Source: Brugia malayi
Taxonomy: Eukaryota > Nematoda > Chromadorea > Rhabditida > Onchocercidae
DNA: 64,000 nt
Reading direction: 5' to 3'
Assembly (NCBI RefSeq): GCF_000002995.4
Contig: NW_025062477.1
Location: 2,312,001-2,376,000, forward strand
Shown: piece after piece, positions 12,901 to 24,363 of the stretch
Numbering within the stretch: position 1 is the first letter of the stretch
Layout of the letters: each line of letters opens with the position of its first letter
The notes under the pieces: model-generated
Databases searched by the model: none
Seen by the model: only the letters and a program-made list of their open reading frames with translations
What the model was told of the DNA's origin: nothing
Made by a program: the position numbers and the translations under genes

Positions 12901-13960
12901 GGTTATAAGCAATTTCTGCATTTCCTTGAAAATATCAGCAAGAGAAAAGGTAAATTTCTGAAAATCACCGTGAGATAACTAATGGAAGAAAGAAAAACAA
13001 ATAATATCGTTTATATACTTAAGCATTCCGTGTGAGAACAATTCAGTACTAATATTAATTCAGATTCTAATTAAAAGAAATAAATGCTATATGTGAAAAA
13101 TTCACTTATCAAAAATAGTTTGTTTTTCGAAAATTTATTCCTGAAATTCGACTTCGACACTTCATATCATTTAAATTTCAATGCATTTGATTTGAAGTAC
13201 CCTGTGAACAAAATCTGGTTGTGGTTGCTTACTGATGAGAATATTTTTGTGAAATGAGATAAATGCACAGAAGCAGAATATTTTGAAAGTGGAAAAATAT
13301 TCGATAGGTCATTTATCATATGATTAGTAACTTTAACATATGATTAGTAACGTTATGTTGTATGTTATAATATTGTTATCGGTGGTTTCCACACAGTCGG
13401 TTGACAGTAATTTTTGTTTAAAAAAGTTTGATTCATTTATATCAGAATTTTCCAATTCATAATTTACTATAGTATACTAAGATTGGTTTTTGTTTTTTAA
13501 AAAACCGGGAAAAATTCATATTGATAGAAAAAGAAAGCATACTTATTGTTAATTTATTCATTTTTAAAATGGGATAATTGTAACTAACAATGTTAAAATG
13601 CGAACAGAGATAAAAATCAATGAAAATATTTGCATAATATATTAAAATTCAAGTTTTGTTGTCAATATCGCGGAAAAATGCTCTCTCCGAGATTTCCTCC
13701 CATAATTCAACATTATGATTTAGTAACGATGAGCTTCTCGATTGTCGCTCATTAGATTTCACTGAAATTATGCTAATAAAGGTTTGGTTTAAGCATAAAG
13801 CTACTGTATTGACATGTTAAACAACTCTATGTTAAATAATATACTTAGTGCAAGTGAATAGATTATCATTTTAATTATTCAATATATTTTATTGCTACTC
13901 TCGATGGATTATAAAATAGTATCATCGTTTGAAAATTACTGTTAGCATGTTTGAATTAAC
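9974..13960. repeat. Direct-duplication unit 2 carrying chemoreceptor copy 2
   Basis: The second unit of the tandem duplication begins with the same 24-base stretch as unit 1, which has a 5-base insertion just after it at about 3885. It lacks the extra 1.6 kb present in unit 1. The block around 9974-10770 is nearly identical to 3863-4690, while the introns and middle exons are clearly diverged. Confidence 0.85.
10678..12526 (-). CDS. Nematode seven-transmembrane chemoreceptor, copy 2
   Basis: Five exons: 12526-12205, 12027-11839, 11785-11671, 11302-11193 and 11006-10678, giving 354 codons with consistent phases. The layout matches copy 1: signal peptide, NTT site, seven hydrophobic segments, LNRF after TM3 and LTNERARKYL after TM7. 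Exon 1 is almost identical to copy 1, but exon 3 (extracellular loop 2 into TM5) differs strongly in protein because equivalent bases are read in another frame before both copies rejoin at LIQH. Exon 3 ends at a normal GT donor (CT then GTAATT). This copy looks intact. The role is inferred to be environmental chemosensing; ligand and G protein are unknown. Confidence 0.8.
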
Positions 13961-14919
13961 AGTCAGTCAGAGATCTTTTCGATTGATCTTTGTATGTTAC
14001 ACAGATCATCCTGATCATTCAGGATGTGACCGGAAAGAGGTCACTGACCCAAAGAATATGTTAATGGTAATGGATAATATCCCGATAGTTAGGTAATATG
14101 TCTCATGCCGCTATCCTTGTTTCAAAAGTGACTGGTAATATTTAAAATCAGCTTTTTCAGTCGATTTAGCGATCGATTGTAATACGGTTGATGCATCATT
14201 TGTTGTCGTTGTTGTTGTTGTAATAAATCATTAACTTAACAACTACACTTAATTTAAAATATTGGGTGGTTTCATTAATTCTTGGCAATTATTTTATTAA
14301 TTTTTGAGGCATTGACATGATTTAAGTTTTAGGCATTTTTTGGGCATTTAAAATATTTTTAAGCTATCAGTAGGTTATTTTATTGTTTGCGAAGAACTTT
14401 TTTTCCGAAGTTTTCCAGAGACAATTGGCGAACGAGCTAACGAAGGCATAAAGGAAAATTCTATACTTTTACTTTCTGATATTCATGAAGAATTTAAAAT
14501 TCAGGGGTATTGTTTGACGAAAATGTACTGCTGAAATTCTTTCTCCTGTTTTGAAAAGTGAATTTTGTTTTTTCTTTTTCAAATATGAACTTAAGTATTA
14601 AAGAAGTGAAGATGCGGTATATAAATTTAAAATGGTACTAATTTACTAAGTCAATAAAAAATTTTCATTTCAGTTTATGCAAAATGATAAATCGCGTTAT
14701 TTTCTATGTAAATCGGATCAAAAATTTATTTTTATTAAAAAGTTCTAGTATTTTAAACGTTAATTTTAATTGCAAGAATGAATTAAAAGTATGACTAATT
14801 AAAAATTTTACTAATTCCTCTACCAAAACATAATTATTAATGTTTTTTTATTATTTAAGCTGTCAGGTGACCTATATGTATGTGAAGGTGACGTATATCA
14901 GAAAAAACCACAATGTATA
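12527..14919. other. Upstream flank of receptor copy 2; no gene seen
   Basis: Contains the diverged tail of duplication unit 2 to about 13960. After that comes a stretch with a short imperfect palindrome around GATCATCCTGATCATTCAGG (about 14005-14025) and AT-rich sequence. No exon-like frame was found. Confidence 0.45.
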
Positions 14920-15235
14920 CCAGGTGGTCGCAAGTGGCTGCAGTAGGAGGTGGTTGCAGTAGCAGGTGGCTACAAGTGGTTGCAGTAACAGGTATCTACA
15001 AATGGTTGCAAGTGGTTCCAGCAGGAGATGGTAGCAAGTGGTTACAGTAACATGTGATCGCAAGTGGTTGCAGTAACAGGTGGTCACAAATGGTTGCAGT
15101 AATAAGTGGTCGCACGTGGTTACAGCAACAAGTGGTCGCAAGTGGTTGCAGTAACAGGTGGTTGCAAGTGGTTGTAAATAACAAGAAGTGGCAGTAAAAC
15201 TGGTAGAAAATAATAGCAAGTGGTAACAAATAGTT
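14920..15235. repeat. Degenerate minisatellite, right arm
   Basis: About a dozen degenerate copies of the roughly 26-bp unit also seen at 1450-1905, here in one orientation (GGTGGTCGCAAGTGGTTGCA core). Open frames across it on the minus strand, rich in Cys, Thr and Leu, are produced by the repeat period and are not genes. Confidence 0.85.
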
Positions 15236-16209
15236 TTTTATCAGTTTTATGTTTTTTTTTTTTGTGCTTTAATGTAGTTTTTTTTTCAATTTTGGTTTCC
15301 TTTGTTTTCATCATTTGCTGCTATTTGCATTCAGATTCATTAGATTTGAATCATTCAATATTAGAAAAGTGTATAATGTCTTATAAGCATCCTTGCTAAA
15401 CGGTTTTGCATTAGTTTTTAATGTCTAACTACCAATATTTTTAGTATTAAATGATACCAAAAATGCACTCAATGAATGAGATTGGTGACAGAATTAAAAA
15501 AAAAATGCAATTAATGCAGTAAAAAAGTGCAGGCTGTGAGAAAAAACTGAACATTAGCAAGAAAACAAGCTTTAAAAAATTTAAAAAAAAGAGAAGAAAA
15601 AATCAAAAGAAATAATATTTAGGGGAAACTTTCGAGAATTAAGATTTAATGAACATGATGCATAAAATAAGCGAAGTTTTCGTAAAATAATAAATATAAT
15701 AAATGCAAGCAAAAAAATTTTTTTTCAAAAAAACATGCAAAATTGAAATTAGCGATAAAAAAAAAGAAAAGATGAATTGCTAGATAAAGACACTGCACAA
15801 AAAAAAAGAAAGAGAAAAAAAGCTAATTTAATAGAAAAATAGGAAAAAAGTCGAGTTACCTACTACAAAAAAGAAAGTAAATTTAAAAAAATTTTTTTTT
15901 TGTAAATTTTTCAAAAACAAAATCTTCAAAGAAATTAGGACAAGAAACTTCAAACCATAAATTAACCATAGGTTAAAAATAAATCCATTGCAGATAAAAC
16001 CCTTTGTTCTACTGCAAAAAAAAAAACAGTAAAAAGATGAAAAACTAAATTGTAAACAAACGACAACTACAATTAACCTAAATAAAATAGGAAAGCAAGC
16101 CATAAGAATTAAAGTTTAATATGTAAAAGATAAAAATGTCGGTGCATAAATTAGTGAACACCGAAACATGCAAAAGCAGTAATACCACCTGTGAGTGATC
16201 TCACAATAA
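15236..16209. other. A-rich non-coding stretch
   Basis: Dense A runs on the plus strand, broadly mirroring the T-rich stretch at 633-1449 as expected from the inverted layout, but too diverged for clear base-by-base alignment. Confidence 0.45.
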
Positions 16210-16381
16210 GTAGGACAAAGGAATTTTCGAGAATTTATTGATGGCATTAAAGTTGCGTAGCATTTTCGAGTGATCGCCAATGACCACTCCTTTACTTTTC
16301 TGATTAAAGTAAAAGTCGCATTTTTTTTTTTTTTTTTTTTTTTTTATTTTCGATAATTTCATTACTTTTGCTGTGATCCTA
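16210..16381. repeat. Inner arm B (right) of the large inverted repeat
   Basis: Reverse complement of 513-632, interrupted by an insertion of about 50 bases that includes a long T run at 16320-16345. Confidence 0.85.
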
Positions 16382-17357
16382 ATAACACAATGCATATGTT
16401 GACAGTATGAATTTTAACGAATAAATTTGTAAAACTACGACTGCTTTTAATATTATTTCAATTTAATTATTGTTTGCATTTACCATATCAAACAGATGTT
16501 TATGATATTTTTTTTTTTCTAATAACTGGTAGTAGTCAGGAATTATTTCTGTACCCATTGTAATTTCTAACTTTTTGAGAATAGTGAAATTAATTTTATT
16601 TTACACTTTCGTGTTGTTACTAATTGATTCGTTTTTATCGTTGCTAATTTAATTTTTGCTAATTATTTATTCTTTTGTTTTTTCTATTGTCTGTGTATTT
16701 TTGTTATTAATTTTGATTGCTTTTCTTTTTAATTTTTATTTCTTTTTATTATTCAGTTTTATTAATTTTGTTTATGCAGCAGTTTTCTATGCTTTTTGAT
16801 ATGATTTTTAGTTTTTGATAGCATTTCATTTGTTATCATCTTGTGCCAACCATTAAGTTTTCTTCATTAACCAATTTTGTGTAAATTGCTACTGTTTTTA
16901 ATTTGTTACTAAGTGTAACTAATTTAAATTTGAATATTAAATTTCCACAACGTTATTACTTTCACTGACGAAATATGTGAAAGCAGTTGCAAAGGAGAAA
17001 ACGCAGAAAGAATTGTACCTCACCAATACCGCCTATTTGCCTTTCCCACGTTGTCTTTTCCGAGGGTAGTAAAGCTCTTTTCAAATGTTTGTTTGAAGTC
17101 AAGTTGAAATACCAGCAAATGGACTTTTTACATTTTTGAATCTTAACATCGAATAAAATGATTTGAAGTGATATTCGATCGATAGTTGGAACATTAGGGT
17201 AAATTTCAGTTTTTTACTTTTTAGTAAATTTTTTTTTTTTTTTTTGCTTGCTATATTTGCTGCTAAATATTTAGTGAAAGCTTTAGAACGTAAATGAATT
17301 TCACCAATTTTGGATACGTTTTGCTCTTTGTTATTGCTAAGTTTGCATGTGTACATG
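16382..17357. other. Non-coding stretch; nothing recognised
   Basis: T-rich low-complexity sequence followed by about 350 bases of more mixed composition before the 34-bp array. No splice-supported open frame was found. Confidence 0.4.
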
Positions 17358-17770
17358 TCGATTAGGAAATGTAATTAGTAGAAATAGTATATCGATTAGA
17401 AAGTGTAATTAGTAGAAATAGTATATCGATTAGAAAGTGTAATTAGTAGAAATAGTATATCGATTAGAAAGTGTAATTAGTAGAAATAGTATATCGATTA
17501 GAAAGTGTAATTAGTAGAAATAGTATATCGATTAGAAAGTGTAATTAGTAGAAATAGTATATCGATTAGAAAGTGTAATTAGTAGAAATAGTATATCGAT
17601 TAGAAAGTGTAATTAGTAGAAATAGTATATCGATTAGAAAGTGTAATTAGTAGAAATAGTATATCGATTAGAAAGTGTAATTAGTAGAAATAGTATATCG
17701 ATTAGAAAGTGTAATTAGTAGAAATAGTATATCGATTAGAAAGTGTAATTAGTAGAAATAGTATATCGAC
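17358..17770. repeat. 34-bp tandem array, about 12 copies
   Basis: Consecutive copies of a 34-base unit containing TATATCGATTAGAAAGTGTA, essentially identical except for the first and last copies, which carry a few differences. The near-perfect copies imply recent expansion or ongoing homogenisation. It lies inside the right arm of the inverted repeat and has no left-arm partner. Confidence 0.95.
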
Positions 17771-18954
17771 TGGAAATGTAAATTCATTGTTTTTCTTTAT
17801 CTAATGGTCCAATCCATTACCAAATGAATTCAAAGGAATTGAAGTTTTGTAAATCACTGTAAAAGTTTCCACCTGAACTTCCCCATAAAAGGAATAAAAA
17901 TAAATATGCCAAAAATTAAAAACAAAATTTAACAAAAGTGAGGATTTGCTGATATTATATAAATCAAAATTCTAATACAGAAAAAGTGCTACTTCGTTTG
18001 GTGACTCAAAGTTTCTTAATAAACCTAACATAAAAAGATGACTCTATGTACTTAATAATAATTGAAATTTAGAAGAAATCGCCTGGAAATATTCTGCATT
18101 AAAGTTTTACTTAATCAATTAAAAAGTGATATTAAACTACTATTAAACAAACCGAATAATTCTAATTATTTGTATCATTTCAGAAATAGCAGCTCGAAAT
18201 AAATAAACAATAAAATGACAGTAGCAAAAGATCAAATATTGTTTATGTTCATCCTCGATGAAATAATGTAAAGTTGCAATAATTGGAATGATTATCCCGT
18301 GGTGTCGCGTTGCAAACATATTCATACTGGTAAGAAAGATAGTTTTGCTAGCTAACTTTTATATTTACAAAGACAAAATATAATGACTGTGAGTAGTTGA
18401 GCTATACCAAAGTTAATGTTTTTTAATATTAAAATGCAGTAATTTTTTCTGTGTAATTAAAGAATGTAATTAAGATATAATTTATTCTATCTCAAATGAT
18501 TGATATAAAATTGTATCAAAAATGCAGTGAGTAATTTAGGAAAATAAGCCAAATATATAAATTTTTGGAGATGTTTATGCTTTATGTAATACGTCTTTTG
18601 CGTAAATGTGTTGTGAATACTTACTAAAATATAATATTTGCAAAGTATGTGAAATTACCTTGCAGAAGAAAATGTTTGTCTTTAACAGTTATCAATCAGT
18701 ATAATGTTTAAGTGTAATTATTTTACAATGCTCAATAATTTTAAACCAGAAAATAGTGAAGAAATATTGAAATAGAAATGAATATTCAGAATTCAGATAA
18801 GTCAGATAGAAGGTTTGGGATAGTGATTGAGACATTTATGATCAATTCTGAGAAAATATGTTGGAATATTGCAAAAAGGTGACAGCAAAGTGACAAGGCA
18901 AACGATTCCATTGGCATTCGCCAGTTTCTGATCAAATTAGACTTTATTGATTGA
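17771..18954. other. Non-coding stretch; nothing recognised
   Basis: AT-rich sequence between the tandem array and arm A. Short open frames are present without start, splice or motif support. Confidence 0.4.
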
Positions 18955-19209
18955 TCGTTGGTATATGCTTCAGTAATATAATGTTCAGAGATAAAAAGCG
19001 TAATGATGATAGTAATAGTAGTAGTATTACACATGCCACTGCGTTAAATGAATTCGAATTTCTGACGTATTCTAAAATTGACGTCAAAGCCGAGCAAAAA
19101 AAAGAAGAAAAGAATAACATAAGACTAAAGGAAAAAAACTTTCTATCATTACTGCTTTTCTTGTATTTTCTATCATTGCTTTCCTTATTAATTTAGTAAA
19201 GTGAATGGA
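18955..19209. repeat. Outer arm A (right) of the large inverted repeat
   Basis: Reverse complement of 1-263. The last matching bases correspond to base 1 of the window, so the true end of the repeat lies beyond the left edge or exactly there. Confidence 0.85.
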
Positions 19210-19435
19210 ACTGCCAATAGACATGGTTTTTTTCTTTTTTAAAAAAAAATGGGAAAAGATTAAAAATAACTGATATAAGGTCAGAAAAAAAGTGATATCA
19301 TCAAGAGATTAAGAAGTGAATAGCATTCAGTCTTCTAAGTTTTTCCGATTAGCTAAATTTAAGTGAACTATCTTGCTCTCGGAAGGTTATATACTCCATG
19401 CAATAAGTAATTTATAACTTATGAAAGAATGTCGT

Positions 19436-22022
19436 ATGAATATGAATTTATTATTATTACCATTGTTATTATTAATATTAACGATTTTCAGACTTGGCTG
19501 TATGCGGTGGTTGGGTTAAAGAAGGAACAGAAGACGTCGAGAAAGTGTTTGTGAATTGGAATATTCCTGATCAAAGGGAGATTAAATCACGTTTTTTTTT
19601 TTTTTTTTTGCAAAATTAAGTATTATTTATGAATTAAAATGAGGCATACAATAATGATAATTTGCTCTTTTCGAAAATGTTCAATTTGAGTAATTTGTTA
19701 TGATGGATTAGTAACAGATGAATCATGGAGAGACATATTACCGAGATTTTACGCAAATTGGAAAACATTACTTCAGGAAAGACCAGGAGCAATCATTGAA
19801 AAAGAAATTGTGTATGGCAAAACAAAGAAAGAAGAAAAAAAAAAACTGTTCGATATGTATTAGAAAGGATAGAAAGATATAAGAGAAGAAGTTGCATCGA
19901 TTAATGAGACAATGTTGGTGATCTCCTATTTATTTTTTTCTCTTATTTCAGAAAAAGTGTCTCGGTCATCCGTTCCGAATAATGCCACTGCATACAGAGG
20001 TCAGTTCTTTACTGTTAAATAGGGAGCATTTTTAATAGATATTATTATTAGTTGTGTAAAAGATTTATTGAAAATATTGCTTATTTTTACATTTTGAATG
20101 AAATGCAGTTTCTGATTGGGTATAATTATGGCTTAATTTAGCTGAGCATAATTAGCTCAAAATTCAGTGATAAAGTTAAAAATTAATATTGAATTTGGGT
20201 GGTGCCAAGAAACTTTTATTTGTTTCGTTCATTTTTGTACTTTATTCTACAAACATTTTGAAATTCTTTAGAAGCATCTTTTTTCACATAAACTTATCCT
20301 TTTAACAGAAATATTGTGGATAGTTTTGCTGTTCAAGCAATGTTTTCTGTTCCTGCTTTCTACTTACTGCAATTCAATTCTGCAAAATATCTGGTATTAT
20401 TAAATTGTTTCTTTATCTGGTCATCATCTAGATGATTTTTGTTTTAGGTCAGAAATGTCAAACATCATTTGTTTATCGTCATGACTACTGCTATATCGCG
20501 GTTCGTTTTTATATTTTTTTAATCATCTATTTAGCTACAATTTCGGCCTTATATCGTCATTTTGGGTTGGCGTTAACCTTAGATTGTTTATCTCATCGAA
20601 AGTTCTTGAACATTCTGATATTATGCATGACTAGGTGTCATTGTAGAGCAGAAAGATTTGCAAGGAGATTAATGCATGCAGCATACGTCATACTTAAGAA
20701 TAGTTATATTATATATAATACTAAACCTATTATCATTCAATATTTTTCTATGTCTATTTATAGAATGAATGAGTCTTAATTTGTCTGAAATAGTAGGACT
20801 TGCAGACATACTAACGTAGTACTGTTTCAGGGTTTTACTAACTTCATGCCTCGTTTTGCAATCCGAACAGTTTGCAATTTATTGGATAGTGAAATAGTCA
20901 AAATTAGGAATAAGGAGGAGGCACATACAGCTTATGGTAAGATTGAGCCAGTATTTGTTATTGTTTCTTTAAAGAAATATGTGTTTTGAATTATATGGAA
21001 ATTTATTTGAAAGTCATAATTGAGGGGAGAATTGTTAACTACTCGATAATAATCTATTTTTTCATTACTGAAATTTTATAACTGACTGAACATTTTTATT
21101 GAAGGTTTGTTAGGCTTAATAAAAATTTATTTACAGGACTTGCTGGTGGGAAGTCGTTCTGGCTTGGATTGTGAAGAGGTATAATTTTATTTCGGTGACT
21201 ACGACTCTATAACATTTGATGTTATAATTCATTATTCAGGATTTAGAGAAGTGTAATTTAGTTACTATGTTAGTAAATTTATCAAATTTAAAAAAAAAAA
21301 AAAAAAAACGGTAAATGTTGAGAATATAGCAAATCCTTTTTGCTTCTTAACTTACGATTTTCTCTTCTATTTGACTGCTTGTTATTTTTAATACATTGCA
21401 TGGAATTGTAGATGAGAGTTCGTGGCTAAAATATCACCTTAGGATCAGTTGGTTTTATTTCATATAAACTTCGAGATTAAATTTGGTAGCATATTCCTGC
21501 AGGAAAGAGGGATTGATATTGGGATACTAGTACCTATGGAACTCAACACATTTTTTCTTTTGGCGTACAGGACAACCGGATATAACAGACAACAAAAATT
21601 GTGTTTACGCAGCTTACGCAGGAGAGTGGATGACTGCTGACTGTGATAACTTCCGCTCACCGAAAATGTTTGTATGTCAGAGTGAGTTTTGTAAACCCAC
21701 ATTGAAATTTTTAATTAGTCGCTTTCCTGGGTTATTCGGAGAAAAAAAAGTTTTTTTGCGGGAAACTTTACCGGCAAAAAATTTTTCCGGGTATCCATTT
21801 TGATTTCAACTGATCACGAAATCATGGGTATGCATATTATTCACATTAATTAAATGCTTAAACAAATATTTCAGTGATCATTTTAGCTTTCATTGTAAAA
21901 AAGCATCCGGAGTAACTGTAACACTTCTGTTACCCTTTTTAGTCGCTTTCTAGGTCAATATTTCAAATTTGTATTATATTCGGATGATTTTTTCTATTTT
22001 AGGCCCTTCATACAAGAACTAG
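19436..22022 (+). pseudogene. Secreted C-type lectin domain gene with an in-frame TAG
   Basis: Seven exons: 19436-19514, 19952-19999, 20448-20500, 20831-20936, 21137-21170, 21503-21681 and 22003-22022. All phases agree, giving 173 codons including the stop. The start gives a hydrophobic Leu-rich signal peptide. One C-type lectin domain follows, with six cysteines and the landmarks DYCYIA, KSFWLGL, WRTGQPDI, EWMTADC and MFVCQ, then a short tail ending SPSYKN. The loop has QPD (the galactose-type motif in classical lectins), but the usual WND partner is absent, so calcium-dependent sugar binding is doubtful. Codon 116 (21528-21530) is TAG, between WLGL and the Trp-rich stretch, and I found no phase-compatible splice that skips it. 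It may be a recent pseudogene, a sequencing error or a mis-modelled exon edge. Nematode lectins of this kind are secreted and often immune or surface related. Confidence 0.7.
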
Positions 22023-23825
22023 AAGAAAGAAGTTATGTGGAATTATTGAGATGTTTTGTCTCGTTACAAGCGCATCCTGTTCATAGATTTCATTTGTATC
22101 TTGAACATCTTAATGTTGGTGTGTATTATTTTTTCTATGGGTATCAAAAAGATAGTTTCAAAGAAGGTAAAGGAGGTAATCGTCTTAGGTCCATTAAGGA
22201 ATTCGATGTGAAACTATAATTCTAGTAACTTAACTTTTTACCGAAAAATATTCACTGTCACATTTTATATCATTTTTGAGTGGAAGTTTTGCGAATGTAT
22301 AGGCAATATTTGAGAAGCAACAAAACATCTGTAGCTCTATAAAGTTGAGGAGACACTCTGTATTATTTATTTTTTCCAATTAGTCAAAGGTATTCAGACT
22401 CCATATGTGTCTTAAATGATGCAACTTTCATGTAAATGATTTTTGCATGAGATCATGATGGTAGTAGTGAAATATTGTAATGCATTTGCAAGATTGTTCT
22501 GTCTCTTTTTAATTGAATAAATATAAATGAGAGTACAGAAATAGTTTGTGGCTGTTATGAAATAATAACCGCCACAACAATTAATAATGGAAATTCGATT
22601 ATTTTATTAGAGCTGAAGGATAATTTTTAGCAGACGAGTTTTTGTCATATCAGATGAATTTTTGTCACGGTATGCAGAGTCTTGTTGATCTGCTATATCA
22701 TACATGAGCCTTATACTATCACTTATTAAGCTACAAATGATCTCATCTAGTTGCGAAGAAATCTTTTGTGAATTTATCTGAAAGCTATCAAAAAAAAAAA
22801 AAAAAAAAGAAACTGGGCAAGTAAAATTCTTCCTCAGAATATTGGATCATAATGTTGCTCCACAATATTTTGTGCTTGCAGAAATAGAAATTTGGGAGGG
22901 CAAAAATAGAAATTCGGTAGGGAGTGCGCGCGGTAAAAACAAATTCGTAAGCGAGAACGCGGCAGAAATATTTGAACTTGGAAAATTAGTTTGCGATTCT
23001 TTTAGATGAGCTTTCCATTGTTATATGGAGTAATAATTTTATACGCATATCGTTAAGAAACACAATTGCTATTATTTTGGAAATTTTTTCCTAACTAAAA
23101 CATTCACCATTCAACGTCTCCTGTCGATCTCACAGCTACGTAAGCAGTCAAAATTTATAAAGTCATGTTAAAAAACTTTTAAAATCACAGATGTCTAGTA
23201 GAATGCATATTAGCAAGCATAACAGAAGCCTAATAACTAAACATAGTCCTATGTGTAGTCCAAAAATTATGTACGTGGTGAAATTGTATCACTATTAACA
23301 TTTCATTAACTTCAACAATATCAAACAATTATAGCAGAATTTTTAATCAAAACAGAAATCAAACAGAATTAATATATATTAATAACTAACGATGAAAAGT
23401 GGTAATACATAATTACTGCAAAATGATTCAAATGAATTGGTATCACAACAATAAGAAATTGCTAATTCTGTTAATAGCAATTAAAAACAATAAATGGCTG
23501 ATTAGCTTGAATCAATGCATTTTTATTCAACAACATACCTTAAAAAAAAAAAAAAAAAAAAAAAAAAACGATTCGTTGGAAATAACCAAATGATATTCAG
23601 GCATGTAATCGAAACAAAAAGAATCTTAATACAACCATAACTTAATAATAAATAAAAAAAGGATACATAAGAACCATGGACGTGAAGATGGTGGCAACCA
23701 GCATAGTATGACGACTGACATCAGATTGGGATGTGTTAGAGAGATCGAGAATATGATCAAATGATATTCCCTGTGAAGGGCAATTGGGTTGAATGTATAC
23801 ACCGAGTTTTCGTGCAAATTAAGTA
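22023..23825. other. Intergenic stretch; no gene seen
   Basis: The 3' flank of the lectin gene followed by AT-rich DNA. It contains A runs at 22791-22808 and 23550-23570 and a locally GC-richer patch near 22910-22975. No splice-supported frame was found. Confidence 0.45.
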
Positions 23826-23829
23826 AGAT

Positions 23830-24240
23830 AAGATATTTGCATATATTCTCCGAGCGCGAGAGAGTATTACTTCAGTAGGAAATGTTTTAAATGATTCTCA
23901 TAAATGATTTTTTCAACTTTTTTTTTTTCTTAAATTGGAACTGGGTTAAAAAAAAAAATTGTAGGGTATTTGATAACTTAAAAAAGATGAAATTGTGCGA
24001 AATTTTCCAAAATATAATTGAGAAATTAATTTCAGGAAAAATAACAAATTTTGTGCGGCATGCTGAGATTTATAGCGCCTTTTATCGAATGCATCAAAAG
24101 AAAGTAAGTAGATATTTGCATATATTCCTTCAGTAGGGAATATCACTTAAGATGGAAATGTTTTTATAAATTATCTTTTCATTTTTTTTCTCTTAAATTA
24201 GAATTGAGTTAAAGAAAAATTGCAAGGCATTTGATGATTG
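23830..24240. repeat. Short direct duplication
   Basis: About 130-155 bases starting near 23832 (AGATATTTGCATATATTC) recur from about 24111 with substitutions and small indels, about 280 bases apart. The intervening stretch 24035-24101 is exon-like (acceptor TTTCAG, open frame ending MHQKK, donor GTAAGT), but its phase does not fit the zinc-finger exon at 24364, so it is not included in that gene. Confidence 0.7.
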
Positions 24241-24363
24241 ATATAAGCAGTATTGTGATCAATTTTATAAGTAGTATTGTGATCAATTTTAATATAATTG
24301 GAACGCATAATTTGGCGTTGGTTTATCATCAATTTGCATTTGATTAATTTGATAATTTTATAG

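Noticed and set aside
14872..15314. Overlapping Thr/Cys/Leu-rich open frames on the minus strand
   Set aside because: Their repeat period follows the degenerate minisatellite in all three frames, so they reflect DNA repetition and not a protein.
19490..19863. Exon-like open frames inside the lectin gene's first intron
   Set aside because: They are in other frames or lack usable splice sites; the signal-peptide exon ending at 19514 joins the next lectin exon in phase without them.
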